A DNA stretch of 37,302 nt from the NCBI GenBank assembly GCA_002367715.1, contig DFDL01000046.1, positions 5,290-42,591 of the forward strand, read 5' to 3'. The position numbers were made by a program, and so were the translations under genes. The notes under the pieces are model-generated. The model ran no database searches, was not told the DNA's origin, and saw only the letters and a program-made list of their open reading frames with translations. Source of the DNA: Actinobacteria bacterium UBA3028 (GTDB lineage: Bacteria; Actinomycetota; Actinomycetes; Nanopelagicales; Nanopelagicaceae). Positions 27,389 through 36,084 of the stretch are shown piece by piece (the stretch's first letter is position 1; each line of letters starts with the position of its first letter).

Positions 27389-28416
27389 TGTGAAATCCTC
27401 TCATAGGCTTGGGCTATCTGCTGGGAAGTTACATCTTCAATCCACATCGGCTGACCTACTCCCTTCAAGCCAATGAAACGTAGCTGACCTCCCCGCGACT
27501 TCTTATCGCTGGCCATTAAATCCATAAGTGCAGGCAAGGCGCTCTTTGAATAACTTGTGGGTAGGTTAAAGATCTCTAATAGCTCTTTATGTCTGGCAAC
27601 AGTTTCACCATCTAATTCACCACGAACGCTACTTAGCTGCGCAGCAAACATCAGACCGATTGAGATCGCCTCACCATGGCGCAACTTGTAATCCTCTAAC
27701 TTCTCCACTGCATGTCCCAAGGTATGTCCATAATTCAGAATTTCACGCAATTTGCTCTCCTTGAAATCCGAACTAACTACTTTAGCCTTCACCTGCACAC
27801 TTCGGTGCACCAATTGGGCAATATTAGATTTTGCATTCATTGCGAGTTCGAGAATCTCTGGATCAGCTATAAAACCACATTTGATTACCTCGGCCATGCC
27901 TGCTTGAAAGTCGCGATCTGGAAGTGACTCCAGGAAAGTAATATCGATTATCACCGAATCAGGTGAGTGAAAGGCACCTATTAAATTCTTTCCTGAGCTG
28001 CTATTGATACCAGTCTTCCCGCCGATAGCCGCATCAACCATTCCTGCCAAAGATGTTGGAATTGCATGCCAAGAGATACCGCGGAGCCAGGTTGCAGCCA
28101 CGAAGCCACCGACATCGGTCGTCGCTCCCCCACCTATTGCAACTATGCAATCACTTCTTGTGAGACCAAAATCTGCGCACTCGCGCCACATCTGCATCAA
28201 AAATTCCTCAGACTTACTGCTTTCACCATCTGGAGTAGTTACAACCTTCACTTTGGCAGAGCTAAATTCGTTGATCCCTATGAGCGCGGCTAAATTTTCT
28301 GAAACTACAATAAGAACCTTGTTGTGAATATTAATTACATTTAATATAGCGTCCCGCCAAGGAGCCTCGAAGGCAACCTCATACTCGCGCTCAGCTTTTA
28401 TAAGTATAGATTTCAT
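27385..28416 (-). CDS. aroB: 3-Dehydroquinate synthase
   Basis: A 343-residue zinc/NAD enzyme cyclising DAHP, the second shikimate step. Motifs: VVTTPDGESSKS, the NAD-binding CIVAIGGGATTDVGGFVAA (noted by its core GGGATTDVGGF), PTSLAGMVDAAIGGKTGIN and the metal-binding LNYGHTLGHAVE. The ATG overlaps the aroK stop (ATGA). Length is normal. Confidence 0.97.
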   Translation of the reverse strand: MKSILIKAEREYEVAFEAPWRDAILNVINIHNKVLIVVSENLAALIGINEFSSAKVKVVTTPDGESSKSEEFLMQMWRECADFGLTRSDCIVAIGGGATTDVGGFVAATWLRGISWHAIPTSLAGMVDAAIGGKTGINSSSGKNLIGAFHSPDSVIIDITFLESLPDRDFQAGMAEVIKCGFIADPEILELAMNAKSNIAQLVHRSVQVKAKVVSSDFKESKLREILNYGHTLGHAVEKLEDYKLRHGEAISIGLMFAAQLSSVRGELDGETVARHKELLEIFNLPTSYSKSALPALMDLMASDKKSRGGQLRFIGLKGVGQPMWIEDVTSQQIAQAYERISQ

Positions 28417-28925
28417 AACACACTCGCAAGCTTATCTACGATCTCTTGTGCAACCTCAGCTGGTTTCCGATTATCTGTACTTACCTGCATTGTCGCAAGT
28501 CCTTCATAAATTGGTTTTCGAACTTCCATCAGCGCCATCCACTGTTGCCTAGGATTGATAGTCAGAAGTGGCCGCTCTTTATTAAATCCAACTCGAGGTG
28601 CCGCCTGCGAAATCGAAACCTGTAAATAAGCAACAGGAATTTTACTCTTCCGAAGCGAATCCGCCACATCAATATCTAAAACTGATCCCCCGCCAAGTGC
28701 TAGGACACCAGTCGCAGTTTCCAATGCATCCAAGACGGCAATTTTTTCAAGGGCACGAAACGAAGCTTCACCATCATCAGTAAAAATCTCTGAGATTTTT
28801 TTACCAGCGCGCTTCTCAATCTCGATATCAGTATCCAGAACATCGCAATCTAAGATTCGTGCGATAGCTCTTCCCACCGAAGATTTTCCCGCTCCTGGTG
28901 GCCCGATCAGTACAACTCTAGGCAT
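28413..28925 (-). CDS. aroK: Shikimate kinase
   Basis: A 170-residue NMP-kinase-fold enzyme phosphorylating shikimate. P-loop GPPGAGKSS (8-16), the DTDIEIEKRAGKKI shikimate-binding helix and ALGGGSVLD are present. The lid segment is APRVGFNKERPLL. The ATG follows directly on the aroC stop codon, and the aroC-K-B-Q order is the classic actinobacterial cluster. Confidence 0.96.
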   Translation of the reverse strand: MPRVVLIGPPGAGKSSVGRAIARILDCDVLDTDIEIEKRAGKKISEIFTDDGEASFRALEKIAVLDALETATGVLALGGGSVLDIDVADSLRKSKIPVAYLQVSISQAAPRVGFNKERPLLTINPRQQWMALMEVRKPIYEGLATMQVSTDNRKPAEVAQEIVDKLASVL

Positions 28926-30110
28926 TTAGGAGATCCCTAGATTGGCGATGAAACTCTCGAAATTTCGCCTTACCTCTGCAACGCTATCGCCGCCAAACTT
29001 CTCTAAAACTACATCAGCTAACACCAATGCAACCATTGCTTCTGCCACTATTCCAGCTGCAGGAACTGCGCATACATCTGACCTCTGATTTATCGCCTTT
29101 GCCGCTTCACCTGTTGCAACATCAACAGTATCGAGGGCCTTTGGAACTGTTGAGATTGGTTTCATCGCAGCACGTACCCGAAGAACTTCGCCATTACTCA
29201 TGCCACCCTCAGTCCCACCTGCGCGATCCGTTCGCCGAACAATTTTTCCGGCTGAATTCTTCTCAATCTCATCATGAGCCTTGGATCCTCTGCGGCGAGC
29301 TGATTCAAAACCATCGCCAACTTCAACACCTTTAATTGCTTGAATTCCCATTAGCGCGGCGGCTAATTTCGAATCAAGACGGCGATCCCAATGAGTGTGA
29401 GATCCAAGTCCAACTGGAAGACCGAAGGCAAGAACTTCGACAACACCACCTAAGGTGTCACCATCTTTATGTGCGCTCTCTATTTCAGCGACCATCGCAT
29501 CGCTTAGTTTTTTATCTGCAGCGCGCACCGGATCGCCATCGATTTTTTCACGATCACTTGCCTCTGGAATTGCGTAATCCAATGGAGCGCATGCGCTACC
29601 GATAGAGAGAACATGGCTAATGATTTCGATACCAACGCTCTGCTTTAAGAACGCTCGCGCAACTGCCCCGAGTGCAACTCTTGCTGCAGTCTCTCTTGCG
29701 CTAGCACGCTCTAATATTGCTCTTGCGTCATCGAATCCGTACTTCTGCATTCCAACTAGATCAGCATGTCCAGGTCGAGGTCTAGTTAACGGCGCATTTC
29801 TTGCTAGCTCAGCTAGCTCATCTGCGGCAATAATATCTGGGGCCATTACCTTCGACCATTTTGGCCACTCAGAATTAGCTATCTGCAGTGAGATCGGACC
29901 ACCCTGACTTTTGCCATGACGGACGCCGCCAAGAATCGATAACTCATCTGCTTCAAATTTCTGTCTAGCGCCTCTGCCAAAGCCGAGGCGACGTCTGGCT
30001 AAATCTGCGCCGATCATCTCAGTAGTAATTTCAATATGTGCGGGCATTCCTTCTAAAATTGCGCTTAAAGCAGGTCCATGGGATTCACCAGCAGTTAACC
30101 AACGAATCAA
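28926..30110 (-). CDS. aroC: Chorismate synthase
   Basis: A 394-residue FMN-dependent enzyme making chorismate from EPSP. Signatures: LTAGESHGPALSAI at the start, RRLGFGRGARQKFEAD, RPGHADLVGMQKYG, RASARETAARVALGAVAR and GGTEGGMSNGE. The start is TTG, fixed by the family's first residues RWLTAGESHG. A TATATA stretch lies a few bases upstream, but the spacing is short for a leaderless start. The FMN reductase partner is not in the window. Confidence 0.96.
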   Translation of the reverse strand: MIRWLTAGESHGPALSAILEGMPAHIEITTEMIGADLARRRLGFGRGARQKFEADELSILGGVRHGKSQGGPISLQIANSEWPKWSKVMAPDIIAADELAELARNAPLTRPRPGHADLVGMQKYGFDDARAILERASARETAARVALGAVARAFLKQSVGIEIISHVLSIGSACAPLDYAIPEASDREKIDGDPVRAADKKLSDAMVAEIESAHKDGDTLGGVVEVLAFGLPVGLGSHTHWDRRLDSKLAAALMGIQAIKGVEVGDGFESARRRGSKAHDEIEKNSAGKIVRRTDRAGGTEGGMSNGEVLRVRAAMKPISTVPKALDTVDVATGEAAKAINQRSDVCAVPAAGIVAEAMVALVLADVVLEKFGGDSVAEVRRNFESFIANLGIS

Positions 30111-30204
30111 TTTATATACCCCTAAGTTCTGTATGGAAGTTAATCAAATCCCTAAATATAGCTCCTATTCTCTCAGATTCTTCCAATCCTTGTGCAGTAT
30201 TTAG

Positions 30205-30618
30205 CTATCTGCCGATGGCAAATCCAAAAAATATCATTGGTCCAAAGGCGATGCTGCCAGAATTAGCTCTCTTAGCCAGCATTAAAACGAGCGCCACAAT
30301 ACCGCCCAGAATCCAAGAGAGTCCGAAGCTGTAGAGCCAATCTAGAAAATCAAGGCGCCAGATCGACATCGCAGCAAGGAGTTTCAAATCTCCAGCCCCA
30401 ATTCGACCACCAGAAAAAGCGTAAAGAGATATACATGTGATTAGCGTACAAAATAGTGATTCATATTCGAAATTCGAAAGCTCCTCAAAATTCGCCAGAA
30501 TGGAGGCGGATACAAAGTAGCCCAGATCAACATTTCGAATTTTGCGAAGGAGCAGATCGCTTATGGATATTCGAACTCCAAAAAAGAAGAAGGTGCTAAG
30601 TGATATCCAAGTCTGCAT
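30205..30618 (-). CDS. Small A24 prepilin peptidase (TadV/CpaA-like)
   Basis: A 137-residue, highly hydrophobic aspartic protease of peptidase family A24. The first catalytic Asp is D21 in ISDLLLRKI, and the second is in the GxGD motif GAGD (74-77) followed by LKLLAA. No methyltransferase domain is present, so this is the short TadV/CpaA form that processes Tad or type IV prepilins in the membrane. No pilin or secretion genes are in the window. TAAGTT ends 6 nt before the ATG, with no Shine-Dalgarno, suggesting an own leaderless promoter between aroE and aroC. Confidence 0.8.
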   Translation of the reverse strand: MQTWISLSTFFFFGVRISISDLLLRKIRNVDLGYFVSASILANFEELSNFEYESLFCTLITCISLYAFSGGRIGAGDLKLLAAMSIWRLDFLDWLYSFGLSWILGGIVALVLMLAKRANSGSIAFGPMIFFGFAIGR

Positions 30619-30624
30619 TACTTG

Positions 30625-30630
30625 AACTTA
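30625..30630 (-). promoter_or_regulatory. -10 box for leaderless prepilin peptidase
   Basis: TAAGTT is followed by exactly 6 nt and the ATG at 30618, in the 52-nt gap after aroE. Confidence 0.45.
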
Positions 30631-30670
30631 ACCCAAATCTATTCCAACCTATTTCAGCTGTGGATAACGA

Positions 30671-31456
30671 TTACTCCGTAATTTCGGCAAGTAGTAGGGG
30701 TCGCATAGCTTCAAAATCTACTTTCACATGAGCGAAGAGCTCAACTTGAAACATAGCCTGCTCTACCAAGAGTTGACCCCCTGATATAACTTCCAGCTGC
30801 GCATCTAAATACCTCTCTGCAAATTTCGTTGGCCATGGCATATATAAACATTCAAGTAACTTTCCAGTCACCTCAAGCTCTGTTACAAGTAGCTCATCTA
30901 TTGCACCAGCAGGAGTAGTCTGAATAATTAGGTCATAACCACTTAACTGAGTAGACATCTCTAAGAACTTTAATTGTAAGTCGGGTGCTGCAGCAACAAG
31001 TGCGCTCTGCCTTTTGGGATTGCGCAAGAAAACGTCGACCGTCGCGACCTTCTCGTTAAGAGCGCCTATCGCCGCTCTAGCTGTGCCTCCGCCACCAATA
31101 ACTGCCACCTTCTCACCACCCTTTAGATTAACTAGATTCCTAAATGCCAGATAATCAGTAGATGTCACAGACCATTGTGACTCTCGGCGATACAAGGTGT
31201 TACCAGAATTGCAGAGCTTTGCAATCTGTGACACCTCACAATTAAGTTTTATTACCGCCTCTTTAAGCGGCATAGTTAATGAGAAGCCGCTCCACTCAAG
31301 GCTGCGCTCTGACTCAAAGAAATTCGCTAACTCATCTTCTCCTACTTCAATCGCATCATAACTTCCGGCAATTCCCAAAAATTCATAAGCTCTGCGATGG
31401 ATCTTTGGTGAGAGTGAATGTGCAATTGGTGAGCCAAGTACCGCGGCCTTAATCAT
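30671..31456 (-). CDS. aroE: Shikimate dehydrogenase
   Basis: A 261-residue NADP-dependent enzyme reducing dehydroshikimate. The N-terminal substrate domain has LGSPIAHSLSPKIH and the catalytic pair K65 (TMPLKE) and D101 (STDYLAF). The nucleotide domain has VIGGGGTARAA, and the C-terminal helix has GGQLLVEQA. Two usual substrate-contact positions differ: the motif before the lysine reads GFSLT rather than GFNVT, and NTDG is STDY. The ATG overlaps the mltG stop (ATGA). Confidence 0.93.
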   Translation of the reverse strand: MIKAAVLGSPIAHSLSPKIHRRAYEFLGIAGSYDAIEVGEDELANFFESERSLEWSGFSLTMPLKEAVIKLNCEVSQIAKLCNSGNTLYRRESQWSVTSTDYLAFRNLVNLKGGEKVAVIGGGGTARAAIGALNEKVATVDVFLRNPKRQSALVAAAPDLQLKFLEMSTQLSGYDLIIQTTPAGAIDELLVTELEVTGKLLECLYMPWPTKFAERYLDAQLEVISGGQLLVEQAMFQVELFAHVKVDFEAMRPLLLAEITE

Positions 31457-32463
31457 TTAAAAACTCCAGCTGCAACATTTCTATTGAACTCCATATTCCA
31501 TCCTGAAAATTCTTCAAAGTCACTGGTGAATCGGGTATCTCCAGGAGCAACTGTAATGAAATAGATCCAACTCCCGCTGGCAGGTTTTAAGGATGCAGAG
31601 ATAGCTGCCGAGCCTGGATTTGATATTGGGGTTGGGGGTAATCCAACGACTCTGTAGGTGTTGTATGGCGAGATGATCTTGGTATCTTCGTTTGTAACCA
31701 GAATCTCTCCTCTCTTATTGCTTGCATATTGGACAGTTGCATTCAGCTGCAATGGCATTCCAATCTTTAATCGATTGTAAATAACTCGTGCGACCTTCTC
31801 GAAATTAGTCGGATCACCCTCAACTTGAACCATAGAGGCAATAGTTAGAACTTCATAAGCGTTGTAACCCTCAAACCCAATGTCTAATCCGGTAAATGAA
31901 GCCACTGATTTCGCTTTAGCTACCATCTGCTCTAGCGCTGATATCAAAGAAGTGCCTGGAGCAAAAGAATAGTGCGCTGGATATAGCGACCCCTCTAAAG
32001 ATTTCGAGAGCTCTGGGAAGAGTGGTGAGACCAGTTGCAGACTCTCTCTTGAAAATTCCTCGGCATCAATATTCTCACTCTTTTTAAGTACTTTAATTAC
32101 ATCACCTAGATTTGTCCCCTCTCGTATAATCACTTGATTGACCAGACGCTTGGGATCCAATAACTGTTCAATAGCCACCGTTGCAGGTACCTTGCTCTCA
32201 ATTCTATGGACGCCAGCACTTATCCCTTGTGCCTTAGGATTTGAGATGAACTCTTCGATAAAGACATCTGCGCTTTTAATCACACCAGAGGTAACCAGTT
32301 TTGTAGCAATCGCACTGCCAAACTCACCATTCTCCACAACAAAATTAATCTCAGGGCCGCTCTTATTGGCCGGGTAATCCTTCTGCGGCAGCAGATTATT
32401 TACTGCAAGAATTGCCATAAATAGAATTATCGTTGCAAGAGATAACCTATTTCTGATATTCAT
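31453..32463 (-). CDS. mltG: Endolytic murein transglycosylase MltG (YceG-like)
   Basis: A 336-residue membrane-anchored lytic transglycosylase that cuts nascent glycan strands and helps set their length. There is one N-terminal transmembrane helix (about 7-25), then a LysM-like region, then the YceG catalytic domain. The catalytic Glu is E215 in SMVQVEGDP, followed by VARVIYNRLKIGMPLQ, YNTYRVVGLPPTPISNPG and the final YFITVAPGDTRF. The ATG overlaps the ruvX stop (ATGA). The alaS-ruvX-mltG-aroE order is conserved in many Gram-positives. Confidence 0.95.
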   Translation of the reverse strand: MNIRNRLSLATIILFMAILAVNNLLPQKDYPANKSGPEINFVVENGEFGSAIATKLVTSGVIKSADVFIEEFISNPKAQGISAGVHRIESKVPATVAIEQLLDPKRLVNQVIIREGTNLGDVIKVLKKSENIDAEEFSRESLQLVSPLFPELSKSLEGSLYPAHYSFAPGTSLISALEQMVAKAKSVASFTGLDIGFEGYNAYEVLTIASMVQVEGDPTNFEKVARVIYNRLKIGMPLQLNATVQYASNKRGEILVTNEDTKIISPYNTYRVVGLPPTPISNPGSAAISASLKPASGSWIYFITVAPGDTRFTSDFEEFSGWNMEFNRNVAAGVFK

Positions 32464-32909
32464 TCTGCATACTTCATAATCGGTTGCCCTTGGATTCGCT
32501 CTTGATTAAGCGCCGCATCTAGGATGGCAACTGCGGCCTGCGAATCAATCTCTGTTCTAGCTTGCCTGCTATTCAACCCAGCTTCCTTCAATAGCCGCCC
32601 CGCGCTAACGGTCGTCATTCGCTCATCAATCAGATAGATAGGAGCGCTTGCAATACGCGATAGCTTCGAACAAAATTCTTCTACAGCAGAGCTCTTAGCG
32701 CTAGTTTTTCCGCTCATATGAAGTGGAAAACCAACTGCAATATAGATCGGTTCATGCTCTGCCAAAAGTGCGCCACATTCATTAAATAAGGAATCTGAAT
32801 TATTTTGAATATGCTCTAGGGGAAGTGCTAGCAACCCAGATGCATCGCTTATAGCGACACCAATTCGTACATCACCATAATCAAAGGCGATTCGCCTTCC
32901 CGCTCTCAC
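32460..32909 (-). CDS. ruvX: RuvX/YqgF Holliday-junction resolvase-like, 16S rRNA processing nuclease
   Basis: A 149-residue RNase H-fold protein. The first acidic residue is in IAFDYGDVRIGVAISD, followed by VGFPLHMSGK, the catalytic LIDERMTTVSA and the terminal Asp in DSQAAVAIL. The family takes part in pre-16S rRNA 5' maturation and was first predicted to be a resolvase. The GTG start directly follows the alaS stop codon. Confidence 0.95.
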   Translation of the reverse strand: MRAGRRIAFDYGDVRIGVAISDASGLLALPLEHIQNNSDSLFNECGALLAEHEPIYIAVGFPLHMSGKTSAKSSAVEEFCSKLSRIASAPIYLIDERMTTVSAGRLLKEAGLNSRQARTEIDSQAAVAILDAALNQERIQGQPIMKYAE

Positions 32910-35594
32910 CTATTTACCTGCAGCTTGTCCTACCAGCTTTTTAATTGCACTAAGTGCACTGGCTATCTCCTGATGGTTTATCCCACCACCTTGCGCAAAA
33001 TCATCCTTGCCACCGCCACCCCCGCCAAGAATTTGCGAACCAGCTTTCACGAGCGCACCGGCTTTTATGCCAATGGCCACTGCCTCATTCGAACATGCCA
33101 CTACTAAAGTAGAGCGTTCATCACCTTTGGAAGCAAGCACAATTACCCCGCCCGTTACGCGATTTCTTAAATCCAGCGCGATAGTTCGCAGGTCATCTCC
33201 CGAAATATCTGGCTCTAATTCAGCGCTGATAACCTCTAGTCCAGAAATTTTCTCACTCTTTGAAACTAAAGAACTAGCAGAGGCAAGTATTTGCGCAATC
33301 TTAAATATTGCTAGCTCTTTCTCTACGCTTCGCAATCTCTCAATCAAATCTGCAATCTTGGCTGGTAACTCTTCGACTCGACTGCCCTTTACTAATTGCG
33401 TTAATGAGTTCAGTAATAAATGTTCTCTAGCCAGAAAGCCAAAAGCATCTCGACCGACCAACGCTTCAACCCGTCTTACACCGGCTCCAATTGATGACTC
33501 CGAGAGTAATTTAACTATTCCCAGCTCACCAGAGGATTGAACGTGCGTGCCGCCGCAGAGCTCGTGTGCCCACTCACCAACACTGACTACACGCACCTGA
33601 TCACCATATTTTTCACCAAAGAGCGCCATGGCCCCCATTGCTTTAGCCTCTGGTTGTGTCATTACCTTCGCAGTTACAGCCAAATTTTCCAGTAACAAAT
33701 TATTTACGCGACCCTCGACCTCTTCCAGCGCGCTCTCAGGAACAGCGCCGGTCGATGGAAAATCAAATCTGAATCTTCCTGGTGAATTCTCAGAACCGGC
33801 CTGTGTTGCGCTCTCCCCCAAAACTTCGCGGAAAGCCTTATGAACCATATGAGTTGCAGTATGCGCTCTAGAAATAGCTAGGCGTCGCTCAATATCAATT
33901 GCAGCTAGAGCTGAATTATTTAGGTCAACACTTCCAGAGATGATCTGACCCCGATGGATATATAAACCGGGAACCGGAATCTGTACATCATCAATTTCAA
34001 CAACTGCGCCATTGGCTAGCGTTATTAGACCACCATCTGGTAGCTGCCCTCCGCCTTGCGCGTAAAACGGTGTGCGATCTAGAACAATTTCGACATCGCT
34101 ATTTATATCGGCCTCTGAAACAGATTTGCCATCGATAAGTATTCCTACAACTTTTGCCTCACTGCTCATCTCGCTGTAACCAGTAAATTGTGTGGCACCA
34201 GCACCAACTAAAATTTTTCGGTATTCACTCAAATCGGTATGGCCCGATTTCTTTAATCTGGCATCAGCCTTTGCACGATCTTTCTGTTCCCGCATAAGAC
34301 GACGGAAACCCTCCTCATCTACCTTCAGCCCTTGTTCAGATGCCATCTCGAGAGTTAAATCAAAGGGAAAGCCATAAGTATCGTGCAACTTGAACACGGT
34401 ATCGCCATCTAATTTTATCGCCTGGCTCTTCTTAGCCCCTGCGGCTGCTACATCGAAGATCTGAGTTCCACTCTTTAGCGTTGTTAGGAATGACTCCTCT
34501 TCATTTACCGTAACTGCGGTGATGCGCTCTTGGTTTTCGATTAGCTCTGGATATTGAGCGCCCATAGCTCCAATGGCTGAGGCAACTAATTCTTTTGATG
34601 TCGGATCATTTGCACCAAGAATTCGCATATTTCGAATCGTTCTGCGCATCATTCTGCGTAGTACATAGCCCCTACCCTCATTGCCTGGCAGGACTCCGTC
34701 TCCGATTAACATCATCGAAGTTCTGGCATGATCAGCTATAACACGTAGCGCAATATCACTCTTAGCATTAGAGCCATATTTAACACCCGTTAACTCGGAT
34801 GCAGTATTTAATATCTGCATAGTTGTATCAATTTCATAAATATTCTCAACGCCTTGAAGAAGGGCTGCCATGCGCTCTAAACCTAAACCGGTATCAATAC
34901 TCTTAGCTGGCAGCTCACCTAAAATCGGATAATCCTCTTTGCCCGATCCTGCGCCGCGCATGTTCTGCATGAAAACTAAGTTCCATACTTCTAAGTAGCG
35001 ATCCTCATCTGCAATAGGTCCGCCATCTTTCCCGTATGCAGGCCCCCGGTCGTAATAAATTTCAGAGCAAGGACCGCAAGGACCAGGTACGCCCATGGAC
35101 CAGAAATTATCTTCCATTCCGCGCCGTTGAATTCGCTCAGTTGGAACGCCAATTTTCTTATGCCAAATATCTGCAGCTTCATCATCGTTCTGAAAAACGG
35201 TAACCCAGAGTTTCTTCTCTGGAAATCCGTAGCCGCCCTCGCTTACAGGTTTAGTCAACAACTCCCAGGCCATGGTGATTGCGCCCTCTTTGAAATAATC
35301 ACCAAAGGAGAAATTTCCACACATCTGAAAGAACGAGGCGTGACGTGTTGTTTTTCCAACCTCATCTATATCAAGGGTACGTACACATTTTTGAACTGAA
35401 GTTGCTCTCGCATATGGTGGTTTTACCTCGCCCAGGAAAAATGGTTTAAATGGCACCATTCCAGCGTTAACTAAAAGTAGGTTTGGATCATCAGCGATTA
35501 GGGAGGCCGAAGGAACTACTGTGTGGGCTAGGCCTTGGCTATTTCCAGATTCAAAGAAGTTTAACCAACGCGATTTGATCTCTGCAGAGTTCAC
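32910..35594 (-). CDS. alaS: Alanyl-tRNA synthetase
   Basis: An 894-residue AlaRS with all parts. The class II core is at the N-terminus (GKTTRHASFFQMCGNFSFGDYF by its core ASFFQMCGNFSFGD, and GRGYVLRRMMRR). The editing domain has zinc ligands in AHTATHMVH and HELCGGTHV. The C-Ala domain is glycine-rich (QILGGGGGGKDDFAQGGG). It charges tRNA-Ala and clears Ser-tRNA-Ala and Gly-tRNA-Ala. The GTG start is 4 nt after the DUF948 gene stop. Confidence 0.97.
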   Translation of the reverse strand: MNSAEIKSRWLNFFESGNSQGLAHTVVPSASLIADDPNLLLVNAGMVPFKPFFLGEVKPPYARATSVQKCVRTLDIDEVGKTTRHASFFQMCGNFSFGDYFKEGAITMAWELLTKPVSEGGYGFPEKKLWVTVFQNDDEAADIWHKKIGVPTERIQRRGMEDNFWSMGVPGPCGPCSEIYYDRGPAYGKDGGPIADEDRYLEVWNLVFMQNMRGAGSGKEDYPILGELPAKSIDTGLGLERMAALLQGVENIYEIDTTMQILNTASELTGVKYGSNAKSDIALRVIADHARTSMMLIGDGVLPGNEGRGYVLRRMMRRTIRNMRILGANDPTSKELVASAIGAMGAQYPELIENQERITAVTVNEEESFLTTLKSGTQIFDVAAAGAKKSQAIKLDGDTVFKLHDTYGFPFDLTLEMASEQGLKVDEEGFRRLMREQKDRAKADARLKKSGHTDLSEYRKILVGAGATQFTGYSEMSSEAKVVGILIDGKSVSEADINSDVEIVLDRTPFYAQGGGQLPDGGLITLANGAVVEIDDVQIPVPGLYIHRGQIISGSVDLNNSALAAIDIERRLAISRAHTATHMVHKAFREVLGESATQAGSENSPGRFRFDFPSTGAVPESALEEVEGRVNNLLLENLAVTAKVMTQPEAKAMGAMALFGEKYGDQVRVVSVGEWAHELCGGTHVQSSGELGIVKLLSESSIGAGVRRVEALVGRDAFGFLAREHLLLNSLTQLVKGSRVEELPAKIADLIERLRSVEKELAIFKIAQILASASSLVSKSEKISGLEVISAELEPDISGDDLRTIALDLRNRVTGGVIVLASKGDERSTLVVACSNEAVAIGIKAGALVKAGSQILGGGGGGKDDFAQGGGINHQEIASALSAIKKLVGQAAGK

Positions 35595-35598
35595 GCTT

Positions 35599-36024
35599 CT
35601 ACTCAGACTCCACTTCAGATTTTGCCTCTTTAGGGCTCGAGCTCTCTGCTTTTTTCTTCTTACCCTTTCCGGCTTTTTTGGAATCCGAACTCTTCTTCAG
35701 CTGCGTTACCGCCAGAATTGCTCCTGCAGCATTCATCGCCATCTTATTCTTATCCAAGAAATTTTCCGTTGATTCAGAGATCTTGGTTCCCAAATCTTCT
35801 ACAGTCTTGGTTACCTTATTAATACTATGTAGTGGACCATTTATTAATTCAACTGTCGTTGTGACTTCCTCTAATAGGGGCGTCACCTCAATTGTCAGAT
35901 CTCGAATCGAAGTTCTTGCTTCATCAACCAAGCCACCAACCCTAACTACTGCGTAGGCCAGAGCCACAGCAATCACGAGAAGCGATGACGCTGCAATTAT
36001 TGTTGCGATTCCACCTGGACCCAT
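35599..36024 (-). CDS. DUF948 family membrane-anchored protein
   Basis: A 141-residue protein. One N-terminal transmembrane helix (about 6-28) is followed by a helical, threonine-, valine- and glutamate-rich region (about 30-95) of DUF948 type that could form a coiled coil. The end is a charged Lys/Ser/Glu tail (about 112-141). Its role is unknown; in actinobacteria it commonly lies just upstream of alaS. TAGGCT ends 6 nt before the ATG, and no good Shine-Dalgarno is seen. This suggests a leaderless promoter for the alaS-ruvX-mltG-aroE run. Confidence 0.8.
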   Translation of the reverse strand: MGPGGIATIIAASSLLVIAVALAYAVVRVGGLVDEARTSIRDLTIEVTPLLEEVTTTVELINGPLHSINKVTKTVEDLGTKISESTENFLDKNKMAMNAAGAILAVTQLKKSSDSKKAGKGKKKKAESSSPKEAKSEVESE

Positions 36025-36030
36025 ATGCAG

Positions 36031-36036
36031 AGCCTA
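36031..36036 (-). promoter_or_regulatory. -10 box for leaderless DUF948-alaS transcript
   Basis: TAGGCT is followed by exactly 6 nt and the ATG at 36024, in the 60-nt gap after aspS. Confidence 0.4.
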
Positions 36037-36084
36037 CCCGATTGACCTTTCACGCTTAGCGTTAATTACTACATTGGCACCGAA

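Noticed and set aside
28003..28327. Open frames antisense to aroB, aroC, pyrC and other genes as novel genes
   Set aside because: They lie wholly inside strongly supported genes, have low-complexity or arginine/serine-rich translations, and show no promoter or ribosome site. They are frame shadows.
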